Assembly (NCBI RefSeq): GCF_024166365.1
Contig: NC_064822.1
Location: forward strand, 110,604,823 to 110,668,822
DNA: 64,000 nt
Direction: 5' to 3'
Source of the DNA: Elephas maximus indicus
Lineage: Eukaryota; Chordata; Mammalia; Proboscidea; Elephantidae
Within the stretch, counting starts at the first letter, position 1; the number at the start of each line of letters is the position of its first letter. Both the position numbers and the translations under genes were made by a program. The notes below the pieces were generated by a model. It ran no database searches. It saw nothing but the letters and a program-made list of their open reading frames with translations, and was not told where the DNA came from. Shown piece after piece: positions 1-11,228 of this stretch.

Positions 1-1825
1 CTAAAATAAGCTACAAATTGAGACTCTCTTCTGGACATTTGTGGGATTCTTCATTTCATTGAACCACCAGGTAAAATAGATGTTTTGTATTCTTTTGGGT
101 GACAGATACTGATTAGCCATAGAAAGTGTGAATAAGGAGGCAGGGAGGAGTATAGAACTAACCCAGGGAATTTTGCAGATGCTTTCTAATACTGTCATAT
201 CTGATAGTAAATCTTAATGAGCAACTGGAGCACTTCATCAGATGCAAGAACACAAAGCACAGATACTCATCAAAGAATGTTTGAGTCACCCTACTACGTA
301 CACTTCAAGACATTAAGATTGTTGCTGAGACCAGATGAATAGGAAATTTATTCTGAATTACAATATTTCATATTTATTTCCTTTGTCTACCAAAACTTTG
401 CTCTGATAATACATTGAAGAAATCAAAATTGAAAGATCCCTTTGGTCCTTCCAAAGGAGCCACACGACAAAGGATCTATAAAACTCTTTGTATGCACTTT
501 GACTTCTGCTAGTCTATTGTTATTTTCTTTCAATCTAGAGCCTCCGTGGTCCTAATGGACCACAGGTTGAGATGGTTTAATAACTGACTTAAACTTCCTT
601 CTCTCCCAGAAGATTAGGGAAACCTCAACGCTGCAATAATTTGACAATGTTGCACTGCTATGCCAAGTCAAAGCGATATGGATAACTGCTGCAGATATTT
701 TGGCAGACTATCAGGGATTACTGATGGCTCAGTGCCTCTACTTTCTTACATATCCGTGGCAATCTTTGCTTCTTCTTTGAAAGCATATAAGTGTCCACGA
801 ATGGAGGAGAGAGAATATCCTGCAGATTGATTCCTCAGGTTCCCTTTCCATGATTACAGAATATAATTTCTGGAATTATTTCAGTCTGGCAGAGCATCAT
901 TTGGAAAATTCACTTCAGCTCTCTTCTAGAAAGACCTGTAGCATTTTTCATGGAACAAACTGCTAAAGGAAAGGACAATAATTTAAATAGAACAATGAGG
1001 AAAATAAACTCCAGTCTTACATGGGAGTAATCTAAAACTGGGGTAATGACCACGTATTTGGGAATTTTTTGTAGGGGTTCATTTTATCTCAAAGTGTTGA
1101 TTTTCAGTACTTGGAGTTGTGGCACAGTCATTAACTAACTTTAGGTTTACCATTTCTAGAGTTAACAATAACAAGAGGAAAACATTGGAATTCTTCACTT
1201 TTAACTAGATCTGACAAATTACCAGAGGATACAAGGTAAAAGTAACTTTGAAAACACTTGTTTTTGGCAAATGGTAAGTCCTGCTTTAGGAGGTGTTATC
1301 TTTTCAATCTGTAAATGTTTTCAGTCATAAACCTATTAAAGTTCAATTGGTTTGTTAGGAGTGAATCTTAAAAATTAAAATAATCTTTATTTTTGCTCCT
1401 AGGTAAGGTTAATAAATAAAATGTCCTATTAAAAATCTTACAGGCTGTGTTTTCACTTTTTAACTACCTCACAACTCTCCAGAACTAAGTATCACCTGAT
1501 TAAATTTTTGTTTGTTTATACTACATTATTTGCATATTTAATTTTTAATTGGGCTGGTAAATATTTTATTTTCAACATTAATATATTCTTGAATAACATT
1601 AACACAAAACGCCATTTTTCTCTGCCATCTTCTCCCTTAGGGAAAATATTGTACTTGTTTCAGTTTTTTCTGTTTAAACTTATAACACTGTCTTTGATTC
1701 ATTCCCTCAGCTTCAAATGGTTAATCTAAAAAAGCCTTTATTTATTATTAATCTAAACCTCATTAGCACCAATTATTTTGCTGTGAGTTGTGAGATTGAA
1801 TAAGGGATAATAAAAAATAAGAAGA

Positions 1826-2050
1826 ATAACTCACATTTGTTGAGTATTCACTCTGCCAAAAAATGATGCTAGATGATTTACATACATTATCTCATTTTAT
1901 ATCCCCAAAATATCTTTGAGGGTTATATTATTTTTATCCCCACATTGTATATGAGGATGACGTAGACAGCGTAAGTAACTTGCCCATCAGAAAGTGAGAG
2001 AAGTTAGTGAAACTTAGGTCTGTTTACACTGATCCCTGTACTAACCATGG
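1826..2050 (-). repeat. MIR SINE, unit 1, minus strand
   Basis: Reads as an inverted MIR: a ttgttgagta start, 'ttacatacattatctcat', 'tttttatcccca' and 'gtaagtaacttgccca' segments. It is present in all four units, so it predates the duplications. Confidence 0.7.
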
Positions 2051-2414
2051 AACCATGGAGCCTTCAAGTTTTACTTTGAATCTTCATGCTCAGTTATCAC
2101 TCCACTTTTACCTATATAAAAAATATATATTGATTAATTACCTTTTGTCAGACAGAGAACATTATGCTGATGCTGACAATATGCAGAAACCAAACTGAAT
2201 TTTGATCTTAAGGAAATTGTTCTGTAGGGAGGTAGAAAGTTATATGCAAATGCTCTAATGATGGCTATAATCTTGGAAGCATGATGTAAACAAAGATGTT
2301 TTGGTGCAGACAGGAGAATTAAGTAGTTTTATTCTGAAGATGTGCAACTTTCGCTTACCTCTAAAGTAAGTCAGGTAAGGACACGGGAAGCACCCTTTAC
2401 ACCCTTAATTTAAG

Positions 2415-2668
2415 GTGCTATAGTATAGTGATTAAGAGCTGTATTCTGGAGCTTTCCTGGCTTCAAATCCTGGTTCTGACATGTGTAGTTGAAGTTCAAC
2501 AGTCTTTTTCATATCTTTGTGCCTCAGTTTTCTCATCCGTACACTAGAGAATATTATAGGACCTCATATTACTGTTGTATAGATTTCGTAAGTTACTATG
2601 AAGAGCACTTAGAAAAGGCTCTGGCATATAATACTGCATAAATGTTTGGTATTAGAATTGTCACTTAG
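2415..2668 (+). repeat. MIR SINE, unit 1, plus strand
   Basis: Near full-length MIR: 'tatagtatagtgattaagag' start, 'ctggcttcaaatcctggttc', 'gcctcagttttctcatc' and 'cataaatgtttggtatta' end. Confidence 0.8.
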
Positions 2669-3561
2669 AGAAAATTATGCATATAAAGGTCTGAGGTGAG
2701 AGAAAGGGTAGACCATATTGTTAATACAGGGAGTTCAAAGTCTAATTGAGCTATGTGGTGAATGAATTAATGGTGCCCATGAAAGGTATATTGAGGATAA
2801 ATAAACATGCACTCAAGGGTTTCCTCATCTGTATCTTTTTTTTCAGTGACCATTTCTAAGTATATCCTCTGGCTAAACTATGTGTAATCTTCTTCCCAAA
2901 GAACTCTGAGCCTTGGGCTCAGGAAATACAGAAAATTTTTGTTTATGCTAGGGCTTTGTGAGTCCGTCTGGAAGAGAAATCCTGGTAAGGGCAGGAAAAT
3001 TATTTTTGTGTTTGGATGTGCACAACTTTTCTCCTAGAGAGTATATAACTTTCTTCAGGATCAGTAGTACCTGTGACCCACAGAAAGTAATTGTATCTCC
3101 TAAAAAAAAATGGTTTTAAATTAGGTCACATTACTCATATTCATTGGTACTCAGTTATTCCTCCCTTAGACTAATGAAGCCCCCTGTACCTCCAAACCGA
3201 GACTATGTAAATTGTTTACAAAATGTCAGTTATTTGCTCTCACTTTCAACAACTGTTTCATGATGTTGAAGTTACTGTGTAAATCATGAGTGGAAAATAC
3301 ATAGAGAAGTGATACTTGTAAATGTGAAATGCATTGTGGTGGAAAGCCATGGCACTAGAACAGAGACAAGTTAATTCCACCAACTGCTGGAATTAGGAAA
3401 TGAAACTAACCTTTGAATTCATCATCAGGTGAAACGCTTCCATTTATGTCACAGTATCTCTGGTTTAAGGCTAAAATTAATAATGATCACAAAGTAGCTT
3501 TAAATTCTAACACTAAAGAATTAAGTGTAACACTAGGATCAAATCAAAGCATTCCTTTGTT

Positions 3562-3586
3562 TATTTTGCCTTGTCTCTCTCAGCAG
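3562..3586 (+). promoter_or_regulatory. 3' splice acceptor before OR copy 1 coding exon
   Basis: A pyrimidine-rich run ends in cagcag (a NAGNAG tandem acceptor), and the ATG follows 9 nt after the second AG. OR genes usually have one or more noncoding 5' exons spliced to an intronless coding exon just before the start, so this site probably decides the start codon. The upstream exon was not identified. Confidence 0.6.
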
Positions 3587-3595
3587 GTCTCTGCC

Positions 3596-4537
3596 ATGGG
3601 TTACAGGGAAACAAGAAATCATTCAGAAGTGACTGATTTCATTCTTGTTGGCTTCGGAGTCGGCGCAGAGCTGCATATTCTCCTCTTCCTCCTGTTTCTG
3701 TTTGTATATGCTGTAATTCTTCTAGGGAATGTTGGGATGATGGCCATTATCGTGACTGATCCCCGGCTGAACACACCAATGTATTTCTTCCTAGGCAACC
3801 TCTCCTTCATTGATCTCTTCTATTCCTCTGTGATTGCGCCCAAGGCTATGATCAACTTCTGGTCTGAGAGCAAGTCCATCTCCTTTGCAGGGTGTGTGAC
3901 TCAGTTCTTTCTCTTTGCCCTCTTCATTGTGACTGAGGGATTTCTCCTGGCAGCCATGGCTTATGATCTCTTCGTTGCCATTTGCAATCCACTCCTCTAC
4001 TCTGTTCAGATGTCAACAGGTCTGTGTACTCAGTTGGTGGCTGGTTCCTATTTCTGTGGCTGCATCAATTCAGTTCTTCAGACCAGCTTGACTTTCACCT
4101 TATCCTTTTGTGCTTCTCGGGCCGTTGACCATTTCTACTGTGATAGTCACCCACTTCAGAGGATTTCATGTTCTGACCTCTTTATCTATAAAGTGGTGGC
4201 TTTTTCTACAGGTACCATCATCATCTTGCCTACCATCATAGTCATTATTGTTTCTTACATGTATATTGTGTCTACAGTTCTCGAGGTACGCTCCACGGAG
4301 GGACGTAAGAAAGCCTTCTCCACTTGTAGCTCCCACCTGGGAGTCGTGAGTGTGCTATATGGTGCTGTCTTTTTTATGTATCTGACTCCTGACAGATTTC
4401 CTGAGCTGAGTAAAGTGGCCTCCTTATGTTACACCCTAGTCACCCCCATGTTGAATCCTTTGATTTATTCTCTGAGAAACAAAGATGTCAAAGAGGCTGT
4501 AAAAAATATTCTAGAGAAGAAAAATACCATCCTTTGA
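3596..4537 (+). CDS. OR9K2: OR9K2-like olfactory receptor, copy 1 (DRY arginine replaced)
   Basis: This 313-residue class II olfactory receptor is a seven-helix GPCR expected in olfactory cilia, coupling to Golf. Visible landmarks are an N-glycosylation site NHS near residue 8, the TM1 GN motif at about 44-45, TPMYFFLGNLS (60-70), Cys100 and Cys182 for the extracellular disulfide, SY in TM5 (220-221), KAFSTCSSHL (239-248) and PMLNPLIYSLRN (284-294). I chose the ATG at 3596 because it has a strong GCCATGG context, lies 9 nt after a 3' splice acceptor and aligns in all copies. An in-frame ATG at 3446 would give a longer protein but lies upstream of that acceptor. Oddity: the TM3 motif reads MAYDLFVAIC, so the near-invariant DRY arginine (residue 125) is Leu. 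K230 is also Glu here. The frame is otherwise intact, so this may be a functionally impaired receptor. OR9K2 identity is from memory of the family. Confidence 0.93.
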   Translation: MGYRETRNHSEVTDFILVGFGVGAELHILLFLLFLFVYAVILLGNVGMMAIIVTDPRLNTPMYFFLGNLSFIDLFYSSVIAPKAMINFWSESKSISFAGCVTQFFLFALFIVTEGFLLAAMAYDLFVAICNPLLYSVQMSTGLCTQLVAGSYFCGCINSVLQTSLTFTLSFCASRAVDHFYCDSHPLQRISCSDLFIYKVVAFSTGTIIILPTIIVIIVSYMYIVSTVLEVRSTEGRKKAFSTCSSHLGVVSVLYGAVFFMYLTPDRFPELSKVASLCYTLVTPMLNPLIYSLRNKDVKEAVKNILEKKNTIL

Positions 4538-5975
4538 TTATCAGTTCCCTTCCACCAGTTTTGTTGTTCATGTTTATTAATGTCCTTGTGTTCCTTAATT
4601 AAAGCAATGCCAAGTAGCTTTTTCCATGTAATGTAATCTTCCCATATATTATCACATTTTGTTTTGTTTTTTTTCTGCGGTGGTGTTAGTACTGAGAGTC
4701 CTGGACATTGTAGGTGTCCTGACATTAGAGAAGAGTTTTTAAGAATAATGTCCACACAGATCTCTGATAAGATTTTATTTTAGTGAATTTGTATCTATTG
4801 ATTCTCATGGCATGCTGCTGAAGGATGCACTTAAACAGTATTTTATCCGATGTTAGTTTTTGGAATTATCCCTCTCCCCTACACAATACTGAATAATTGA
4901 CAATGATGCCCAACTTATTTTTTTAAATAAAATATATATTTTTCCAATTTTATAGCTGCTTTCTTTAGCACGTTAAATTGTTGAATTTTCACCTTCAATC
5001 AAGTATTTTATGTGTTACACAGATAGGAAGTAATAATAAGATGAAACAAACAAGTAATCTTTACCCTATAACTTGGAAAATTGTGTGTCCTGTGTGTGTT
5101 ATGTGCCAGGCTTTGTAGAATGTTATGAAGTACTGCTTATTCCTAGGTTCTGATAAATGGGAAGCAGAAATCTGCAAAGGTTTCAGATCTAACATTTCCT
5201 CTATTTGTATTTTCATAATTTTGCCCTTTGTTAATTCTTGCTAAAGTATGTTTAAAGAAGATATAGAAGCAAAAGAATCATAAAAATAAGGTGTGATCCA
5301 CAATTTATCTGTTTCTGAACGTATCTACTCATTTGATTAATTTTTTTTGACTACCTGTGTAGTATGTTCTGATCCGTTATAAGATGAGGGATAAGTAGCC
5401 TCAGCCCTCAGGGAACTTACAATGTCGTGAGAGAATCAAATCCTTGGACGGACAATTAAAATCCAGAGCAGTGAATGTCAAAGATACAGAGATCATTAGG
5501 TGGTTGGTGATCAGGAAAGCTCTTCTTGGGCTATGTGGAGGATGTATGATTTGGGCAAGACCAGAATCAGGAAACTGCTGCAGCAGTTTCTGTTACTAAT
5601 ATGGACTTGAAGTATGCCTAGGGTATTGAAGAAGGACATATTTTAAAAAATTTAGGTAAAATGCAGTTAAAGGAGAGTGTAAAACAATGAGACATGTCTT
5701 CCCAATTTTGTAATTGAATGAGTGAGTGGTGATAAAAAGTGTAGAAATAGGAGGAAATATAGAGGGAAATGAGTTAATTAATGTATTAATTATTTTGTTA
5801 AATAAATGGTTATCTACAAATACTCTGGCATCGCAGTGCATGTTTTGAAATGATATTTTCTAAGTGCATCAGTCTGAGAAAATTTCTTAATATCGCTGTG
5901 AGTTTTTTATATAAAAATGGAAAAATAGTAGCTATTTCAGTTTTGTGAGAATTGTATAATATTATCCATGTTTTA
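4538..5975 (+). other. 3' flank of OR copy 1, no gene seen
   Basis: AT-rich sequence shared with unit 2, whose homologous stretch is split by the ERVL fossil. The empty insertion site lies near 5010-5030. Parts near 5380-5560 read like an ancient decayed interspersed repeat. No open frame of interest. Confidence 0.5.
4598..4603 (+). other. Candidate polyadenylation signal ATTAAA, OR copy 1
   Basis: ATTAAA within a ttaattaaag context about 60 bp after the stop. The same motif is kept at equivalent positions after copies 2 and 4. OR 3' UTRs are often longer, so use is uncertain. Confidence 0.3.
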
Positions 5976-5986
5976 TGCTTAGAATA

Positions 5987-6209
5987 TGTCCCTGGGTGGT
6001 TCAAACAGTTTGCTGTTGGCTACTAACCTAAAGGCTGGTGGTTTGAATGAGGCCAGCAGTGCTGTGGAAGAAAAGCTTGAAAATCTACTTCCATAAAAGT
6101 ACAGCTATGGAACCTCCTGTGGATGCAGTTCTACTCTGAAACACATGGGGCTGTCATGAGTGGAAATCTAATCTACAGCAACAGAGTTTTTTTGTTGTTG
6201 TTATCATAG
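5987..6209 (+). mobile_element. AfroSINE, long variant
   Basis: This is a tRNA-derived SINE with a 'ccctgggtggttcaaac' head, 'ggcagttctactctg'-like middle and a gttgttgtt tail. It is flanked by an 11-bp target-site duplication, tgcttagaata (5976-5986 and 6210-6220). It belongs to a different subfamily from the copies at 17781 and 48324. Confidence 0.85.
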
Positions 6210-7414
6210 TGCTTAGAATAGCATGTGGCATAGTGTAAGTGCTGAAAATAAGTTTTATTGTTGTAGTTTTTACCATCGTCATGATCATAATCATTCATTC
6301 TTATTTCTTGTCATATTTTGTGGCGTGGTTTTGGAATAAAATGATGTTAGTCAGACACTTTATGTCCTCTTGTGGAGATTATAATTAGGGGGAATATCTA
6401 ACTTAATAAAATAAATAAATTAATGCAAACATAATTGCTAGGCAATGCATAGCATGCCATGTAAGGGGAATATCAAATCTATCTCCTCTTTCTTTCAGGT
6501 CAGGAAAAGGGGCCACTTGTATTTTAATCAAATTTGAAGGCTATACCTTTTACCTTGACAAAGAGGTGAAGAGACAGAGTATTTTAGGAAGTATGAATAG
6601 TATTTGCAAAGGCCATGAGGTAGAGAGAACAACAAAACAAAAGAAAACCTGAGAAGCTGGAATAGAAAGAATGAAAGAGAAAATGACTCAACAGATAAGG
6701 CTAGAAAGGTTAGCAGTAGTCATATCATGTGTTAGGCAGAAAATAAACTTTGGTCTTGTTCTTAATAATACAGGGAAGCTATTTAAGGAAGTGCAAATAA
6801 TTGGGCAATATGAATAGATTCACAGAGAAAAATCATTGGAAATGCAGGTTAGAAATTAGACTGGAAAAGGAAGACTCATTGGAATTCTACAAAGAGGAAA
6901 GTTTTTTAGTAGAGGCAAAAGATTATGGTAGATTCTGTAAATATTGTTGAATGGCATTCTTTCTGACTCAGTTTTAGCTTATAGTATACTTTACTCCAAA
7001 AATATCTTCCAACAAAACTTTTCTTTAAAATGTTCTAACTCATTGTATTTCTTAGATTTTCCTGAGGGTCTCATACATTGTCCAACAGGCTGTTTTACAA
7101 ATCTGTTTATATAGTGTCTATTTAGCACTCACTTGAAGCAAGAAGTGTTTAATTCCAGCATACTTTACTTGAACAAAAGTGCATTTGAACTGTAAGGGAT
7201 TGACTTAATTAGAAATATGTTAACTGAGATGAGATAATAGGGGGGAGGGGGTGGCTGATTATGTGTTATGTTGGGGTCATGCTTATTTTGAATGTCCCAT
7301 GAGATGTCTAAATGAAAATCTTGACTAGGAAATTGAACATATGAATTTAGAGTGCAAAAATGATATCTGGGACAGAGATATATATTTTGGAGCAGTAAAC
7401 GTACACTCCACGAA
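6210..7414. other. Unit 1 distal flank, no gene recognised
   Basis: AT-rich noncoding sequence. A stretch near 6600-6900 resembles an ancient decayed repeat by its purine-rich, gene-free composition, but I cannot name the family. No homologue elsewhere in the window. Confidence 0.4.
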
Positions 7415-7792
7415 TAAAGAAGACCCAAGAAGAATTGATGCCTTTGAATTACGGCATTGGTGAAGAATACTGAATATGCTGTGAACTGCCAGAAGAAAGA
7501 ACAAATTTGTCTTAGAAGAAGTGTAACCAGAATTCCCCTTAGAAGCACGGATGGCAAGACTGTCTCACATCATTTTGACATGTTATCAGGGAGGACCAGT
7601 TCCCGGAGAAGAACATCATGCTTGGTATCATAGAAAAGAAGACCCTCAACAGATTGATTGACACAGTGGCTGGAACAATGGACTCAAATATAACAACACT
7701 TGTGAGGATGATGTAGGACTGGGTGGTGTTTCATCCTGTTGTACATAGGCTGACTATGAGTCAGAACTGACTTGATGGTACCTAACAACAAG
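7415..7792 (+). mobile_element. RTE/BovB-clade LINE, 3' fragment
   Basis: Translates in pieces to the RTE C-terminus (NKEDxRRIDAFEL, GHVIR-like and RWIDTVA-like segments). It ends in the family's 3' motif gtacctaacaacaag. 5' truncated and decayed. Confidence 0.8.
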
Positions 7793-8092
7793 AATACACT
7801 GTGATAGGTAATATAGGTCTCATCGCTTATAGATTAACTCTAAAATAACAAAATGAGAGCCTATGAACAACTTAAACTCCAAATTAAAATCAAGATGGAG
7901 AAGAATGAACAAGAAAGGGAGATTGAGGTTATAAACAAACATGATATTTAAAATATAAATAAATAAATAATAAAAAATTATACACATATAGTGAAATGTT
8001 GATTCTTGTGTATATGATTTATGAGGAAGGACTTTCAGGAGAGGACAAGTGAGAGAAGCAGATTAAACAGGCAATAAAATATCATTAGTTAT

Positions 8093-8596
8093 TGTCTTAG
8101 TTATCTAGTGTTGCTATTACAGAAATACCACAAGTGGATGGCTTTAACAAACGGATTTATTCTCTCACAGTGTAGAAAGCTAGAAGTCCGAATTCCGGGT
8201 GCCAGCCCCAGGGGAACCCTTTTTCTGTCTGTCGGCTCTAGGGAAAGGTCTTTATCATCAATCGCCCCCTGGAATAGAAGCTTTTCAGTGCAGGGACCCC
8301 AGGTCCAAAGGATTCCTGCTCCTAGATCTTCTTGCTTGGTGATGATGAGGTCACCCCTCTCTCTGGGCTTCTGTTTTTTATATCTCAAAAGAGAATGACT
8401 TAAGATACAATCTAATCTTGTAGATTGAGTCCTGCCTCATTAACATAGCTGCCTCAAATCCTGCCTCATTAACATCATAGAGGTTGGATTGAGAACACCT
8501 GGGAAAGTACATAGGCTGACAAGATAGTGGACAATCACACAATACTGGGAGTCATGGCCTAGCTGCATTTTTGGAAGACAAATTCAATCCATTACA
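8093..8596. mobile_element. Solo LTR, ERVL/MaLR-like fossil
   Basis: 504-bp element with TG...CA ends flanked by a perfect 5-bp target duplication, GTTAT (8088-8092 and 8597-8601). Five bp is typical of ERVL-class elements. No internal region is present, so it is a solo LTR. Family assignment is by general sequence character only. Confidence 0.75.
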
Positions 8597-8789
8597 GTTA
8601 TCAAACACACACAAATTAAAACTATATTGGGGTACCAGTAGACTATTATAGAATGGCTAAAATTTAGAAGACAAGCATAAAATGTAAAGGCAAGGAGGAA
8701 GAGCTACTGGAAATATTATAGACTACTGTTGAATTTTCTTTTTTTTTTTACTGTTGAGAGTATAAAACAATACAACATCCTAGTACAAA

Positions 8790-9357
8790 ACCCACATTCA
8801 ACACCCATGGAAGCATCAGTCAAGAAGTCAAAGGACATATTGATTGGGCAAATATGCTGCAAAACACGTCTTTAAAGTGTTGAAAAGCAAAGATATCACC
8901 CTGAAGACTAAGGTGTGCCTGACCAAGCTCTGGTGTTTTCAAGTGTCTCATGCATGAGAAAGCTGGACAATGAATAAGGAAGACGGTAGAAGAATTGACT
9001 CCTTAAAATTATGGTGTTGGCAAAGAATATTCAATACACCATGGACTGCCAAAAGAATGAACAAATCTGTCTTGGAAGAAGTACAGCCAGAATGCTCCTT
9101 AGAGTTAGGATGGCGATATTTCTTTGTCTCACATTCTTTGGACATGTTATCAAGAGGAATGAGCACTTGTAGAAGGAGATCCAGCTTGGTTAAGTAGAGG
9201 GCCACCAAAAAAGAGTTAGACCCTGAATGAGATGGATTGACACAGTGCTGCAACAATGGGCTTGAGCATAACAACGATTATGAGGATAGGACAGGACCAG
9301 GCAGTGGCTCATTCTGTTATATACAGGGTCACCATGAGTTGGAAGTGGCTCGATGAA
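8790..9357 (+). mobile_element. RTE/BovB-clade LINE, 3' fragment
   Basis: About 560 bp of the 3' end of the RTE coding region (SRQEI-like, NKEDGRRIDSLKLWCWQRI, NKSVLEEVQPECSLE) plus the terminal motif. It lies directly before the old L1 at 9358. The same RTE/L1 junction recurs at 60740, so this arrangement is part of the unit. Confidence 0.8.
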
Positions 9358-9639
9358 ATCATTTTATCCTTTTGATGCTAATTCAAATGGAATTTTTTTC
9401 TTGATTTAATTTTCAGATTTTTCATTTTAAGTGTATAAAATTGATTTTTGTATATTGATTTTATATCTGGCAACCTTGCTGAACTCATTAGTTCTAATAC
9501 GTTTTTAAATGGATTCCTTAGAATTTTCTATATACAAGGTGTTACTTTTATATACCTCTGTAATTGAGAAGTAAAATAGGTTTACATCTTCCTTTTAAAA
9601 CTATAGATATGTTACATAAATGACCAAAAATGACCTTTG
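9358..9639 (-). mobile_element. Old L1 fragment, minus strand (segment 1)
   Basis: Reverse-complement L1 ORF2 reverse-transcriptase sequence, e.g. 'tatctggcaaccttgctgaa'. It is interrupted at 9640 by an RTE insertion and resumes at 11964. Also found downstream of unit 4 at 60743-61030. Confidence 0.7.
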
Positions 9640-11228
9640 TATATTGTTGTTGTTGTTGTTGTTGTTAGGTGCCATTGAGTATGTTCCGACTCATAGTGAC
9701 CCTATGCACAATAGAACGAAATGCTCCCTGGTCCTGTGCCATCCTCACAGTTGCTGCTGTTTGAACTCATGGTTGCAGCCACTGTGTGAATCCATCTTGT
9801 CGGGGGTTTTCCTCTTCTTCACTGGCACTCTACCAAGCATGATGTGCTTCTCCAGGGACTGATATGTCCTGATAACCTGTCCATAGTATGTAAGACGTAG
9901 TCTCTCCATCCTTGTTTCCAAGGATCATTCCAGTTGTACTTCTTCCAAGACAGATTTGTTTGTTCTTTTACTTTCCATGTTATATTCAATATTCTTCGCC
10001 AACACCACAATTCAAAGGCGTCAATTCTTCCTCGGTCTTCCTTATTCATTGTCTAGCTTTCCCACGCATATGAAGTGGTTGAAAAGACCATGGCTTGGGT
10101 CAGGGGCACATTAGTCTTCAAGGAAACATCTTTGCTTTTCAACACTTTAAAGAGGTCTTTTGTAGCAGATTTGCCCAATGCAATGTGCCTTTTGATTTCT
10201 TGACTGCTGCTTCCATGGGTGTTGATTGTGAATCCAAATGAAATGAAATCCTTGACAACTTCAAACTTTTCTCTGTTTATCACAATGTGGCTTATTGGTC
10301 CAGTTGTGAGAATTTTTGTTTTCTTTATTTTGAGGTGTAATCCATACTGAAGGCTGTGATTTTTGATCTTTATCATTAAGTGCTTCAAGTTCTCTTCACT
10401 TTCAGCAAGTAAGGGTGTGTTATATGCATATCGCAGGTTGTTAATGAGTCTTCCTCCAGTCCTAATGCCCCATTCTTCTTCATATAGTCCAGCTTTTTGG
10501 ATTGTTTTTTCAGCATACAAGTTGAATAAGTATGGTGAAAGGATACAACCCCGATGCACATCTTACCTGATTTTAACCAGGCAGTATTCTCTGGTTCTGT
10601 TCAAAGCACTGCTTCTTGATCTATGTACAGGATCCCCATGAGCACAGTTAAGTGTTCTGGAAATTCCATTTTTTGCAATGTTATCGTTAATTTGTTATGA
10701 TCCACACTGTTGAATGCCTTTGTATAATCAATAAAACATAGGTAAACATCTTTTTGGTATTCTCTGCTTTCAGCCAGGATCCATGTGACATCAGCAATAA
10801 TATCCCTGATTCCATGTCCTCTTCTGAATCTGGCTTGAACTTCTGGCGGTTCCCAGTAGACATACCGCTGCAGCCGCTTTGAGTGGTCTTCAGCAGAATT
10901 TTACTTGCATATGATAATGATATTGGTCGATAATTTCTGCATTTGGTTGGATCACCTTTCTTGGGAATAGGCATATATATGGATCTCTTCCAGTCAGTTG
11001 GCCAGGTAGCTGTCTTCCAAATTTCTTGGCATAGAGGAGTGAGCACTTCCAGTGCTGCATCCTTTCGTTGAAACATCTTGGTATTCCATGAATTCCTGGA
11101 GCCTTGTTTTTTGCCAATGCCTTCAGTGCCACCTGAACTTCTTCCTAGAATACCATTGCTTCTGGCTCGTATGGTATCTCCTGAAATGGTTGAATGTCGA
11201 CCAATTCTTCTTGGTGTAGTGACCACCA
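9640..11228 (-). mobile_element. RTE/BovB-clade LINE, RT and 3' end
   Basis: On the minus strand this gives an RTE reverse transcriptase in broken frames. Landmarks are the finger segment IYMPIPKKGDPTKCRNYRPI (around 10920-10990), GCILSPYLFNLYAE (about 10510-10550), and the catalytic box as LRYAYNTPLLAES where functional elements have YADD. The C-terminus is NKEDRGRIDAFELWCWRRI, and the 3' tail is a (gtt)n tract. Two catalytic Asp are gone and frames are broken, so it is inactive. Joined head-to-head to 11229-11963. Confidence 0.85.
9641..9667 (+). repeat. (tgt)n microsatellite at RTE 3' end
   Basis: About nine tgt/gtt units forming the RTE tail. Confidence 0.85.

Larger units (their letters stand above)
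1..5810 (+). repeat. Tandem duplication unit 1 (5' end outside window)
   Basis: Position 1 aligns with about 14286, 33147 and 55830 in the other units. Homology runs through the upstream block, two MIRs, the receptor exon and the 3' flank. Beyond the receptor it matches unit 2 (19040-19503 and 22686-23520) to about 5810, where unit 2 is cut by an L1. The 3.6 kb upstream holds no intact gene. A decayed version of the short open frame seen at 14936 and 33781 lies near 610-830. Confidence 0.9.

Noticed and set aside
3413-3595. N-terminal extension of receptor copy 1 (and equivalents in copies 2 and 3)
   Set aside because: The extension crosses a conserved splice acceptor, differs between copies and in copy 2 derives from a SINE; the downstream ATG is conserved in all.
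3619-3810. 63-codon antisense open frame repeated in all four receptors (also 18121, 36912, 59550)
   Set aside because: It is the shadow of a strongly conserved receptor segment; its conservation follows from the sense strand.
8101-8398. Overlapping 95-96 codon frames on both strands
   Set aside because: Both fall inside the solo LTR at 8093-8596; no coding evidence.
10053-10559. 168-codon minus-strand frame that looks like a gene
   Set aside because: It is RTE reverse transcriptase with a damaged catalytic box, part of a decayed LINE.
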